Assembly (NCBI RefSeq): GCF_025452095.1 | Contig: NZ_CP104877.1 | Span: 2,356,001-2,420,000, forward strand | Direction: 5' to 3' | Source of the DNA: Paenarthrobacter sp. JL.01a | GTDB taxonomy: Bacteria; Actinomycetota; Actinomycetes; Actinomycetales; Micrococcaceae | Length of the DNA stretch: 64,000 bases | In this document: piece after piece, positions 63,896-64,000 of the stretch | How the letters are laid out: every line of letters begins with the position of its first letter | How positions within the stretch are numbered: the stretch's first letter is position 1 | Notes under the pieces: generated by a model | Database searches by the model: none | The model's input: the letters and a program-made list of their open reading frames with translations, nothing else | Told to the model about the DNA's origin: nothing | Program-made: the position numbers and the translations under genes

Positions 63896-64000
63896 CTACT
63901 GATCGATGTAGAACGGGTTCACTTGCTGGCACACCGCGTCCTTGGCAGTTTGGTTGACCACATCTGAGGGGACCGACGCTGCGCCGTAGGCCGTGCCGGT
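63896..64000 (-). CDS. C-terminal end of an unidentified protein (cut by window edge)
   Basis: The minus strand gives 34 codons and a TAG stop: TGTAYGAASVPSDVVNQTAK followed by DAVCQQVNPFYIDQ. The frame is open to the window edge and codon use resembles the neighbours. The piece is too short to assign a family. Confidence 0.5.
   Translation of the reverse strand, partial: TGTAYGAASVPSDVVNQTAKDAVCQQVNPFYIDQ

Overview
The window is high-GC actinobacterial DNA. It has a complete Pup-proteasome locus, a cytochrome bcc-aa3 respiratory locus, RbpA and a mycobacterial-type HelY/Tat neighbourhood. A natural single-gene PafBC fusion and the overall gene order point to Micrococcaceae, Arthrobacter or Paenarthrobacter-like. 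This placement rests on gene content and protein resemblance, not on a database search.

Layout. 0-10.4 kb: a PAC2-family gene (cut by the window edge), a HAD hydrolase, an M50 intramembrane protease with CBS domains, tRNA m1A58 methyltransferase, then the Pup-proteasome genes arc/mpa, dop, pup, prcB, prcA and pafA. 10.5-18.5 kb: two FKBP prolyl isomerases, the DNA-damage regulator pafBC, a small membrane protein, tatA, tatC and the helicase helY. 18.5-27.5 kb: housekeeping genes (amidohydrolase, polyprenol-phosphate mannosyltransferase, rbpA, SPFH/NfeD pair, RlmA-type methyltransferase, S9 peptidase, peptide deformylase, NTF2-like protein). 27.5-33 kb: a three-gene type III polyketide synthase operon, divergent from a short UvrA-like ABC ATPase. 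33-37.5 kb: an accessory island with a frameshifted SUKH gene, imperfect repeats and a tightly overlapping three-gene operon. That operon encodes an active-looking tyrosine recombinase, an XRE-type HTH protein and a Cys-rich recombinase-fold protein that has lost its catalytic residues. 37.5-41.4 kb: ECF sigma factor, two VOC proteins, DUF3054, a RAM-domain protein, trpD. 41.5-50.9 kb: ctaE-qcrCAB and ctaCDF, with gntR and an HPr gene between them, then erpA. 51-64 kb: M20 dipeptidase, DUF3043, pyrD, a flavoprotein with two tandem alpha/beta hydrolases, uppS, recO, leuA with a Leu-codon leader peptide and hairpin, an M13 peptidase, and a truncated gene at the edge.

How parts work together. 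Dop deamidates Pup, PafA ligates it to targets, Arc/Mpa unfolds them and PrcAB degrades them; PafBC is the linked DNA-damage activator. QcrCAB plus CtaCDEF form the bcc-aa3 supercomplex. The island operon looks like a self-contained site-specific recombination module and is the best candidate for a poorly described system.

A recurrent pattern across the window is a TAnnnT-like -10 hexamer ending exactly 6 or 7 bases before the start codon. I find it in 18 cases, including the leuA leader, which suggests widespread leaderless transcription. No tRNA, rRNA, CRISPR array or DDE transposase was seen, and no gene-free stretch exceeds 300 bases with the starts chosen here.
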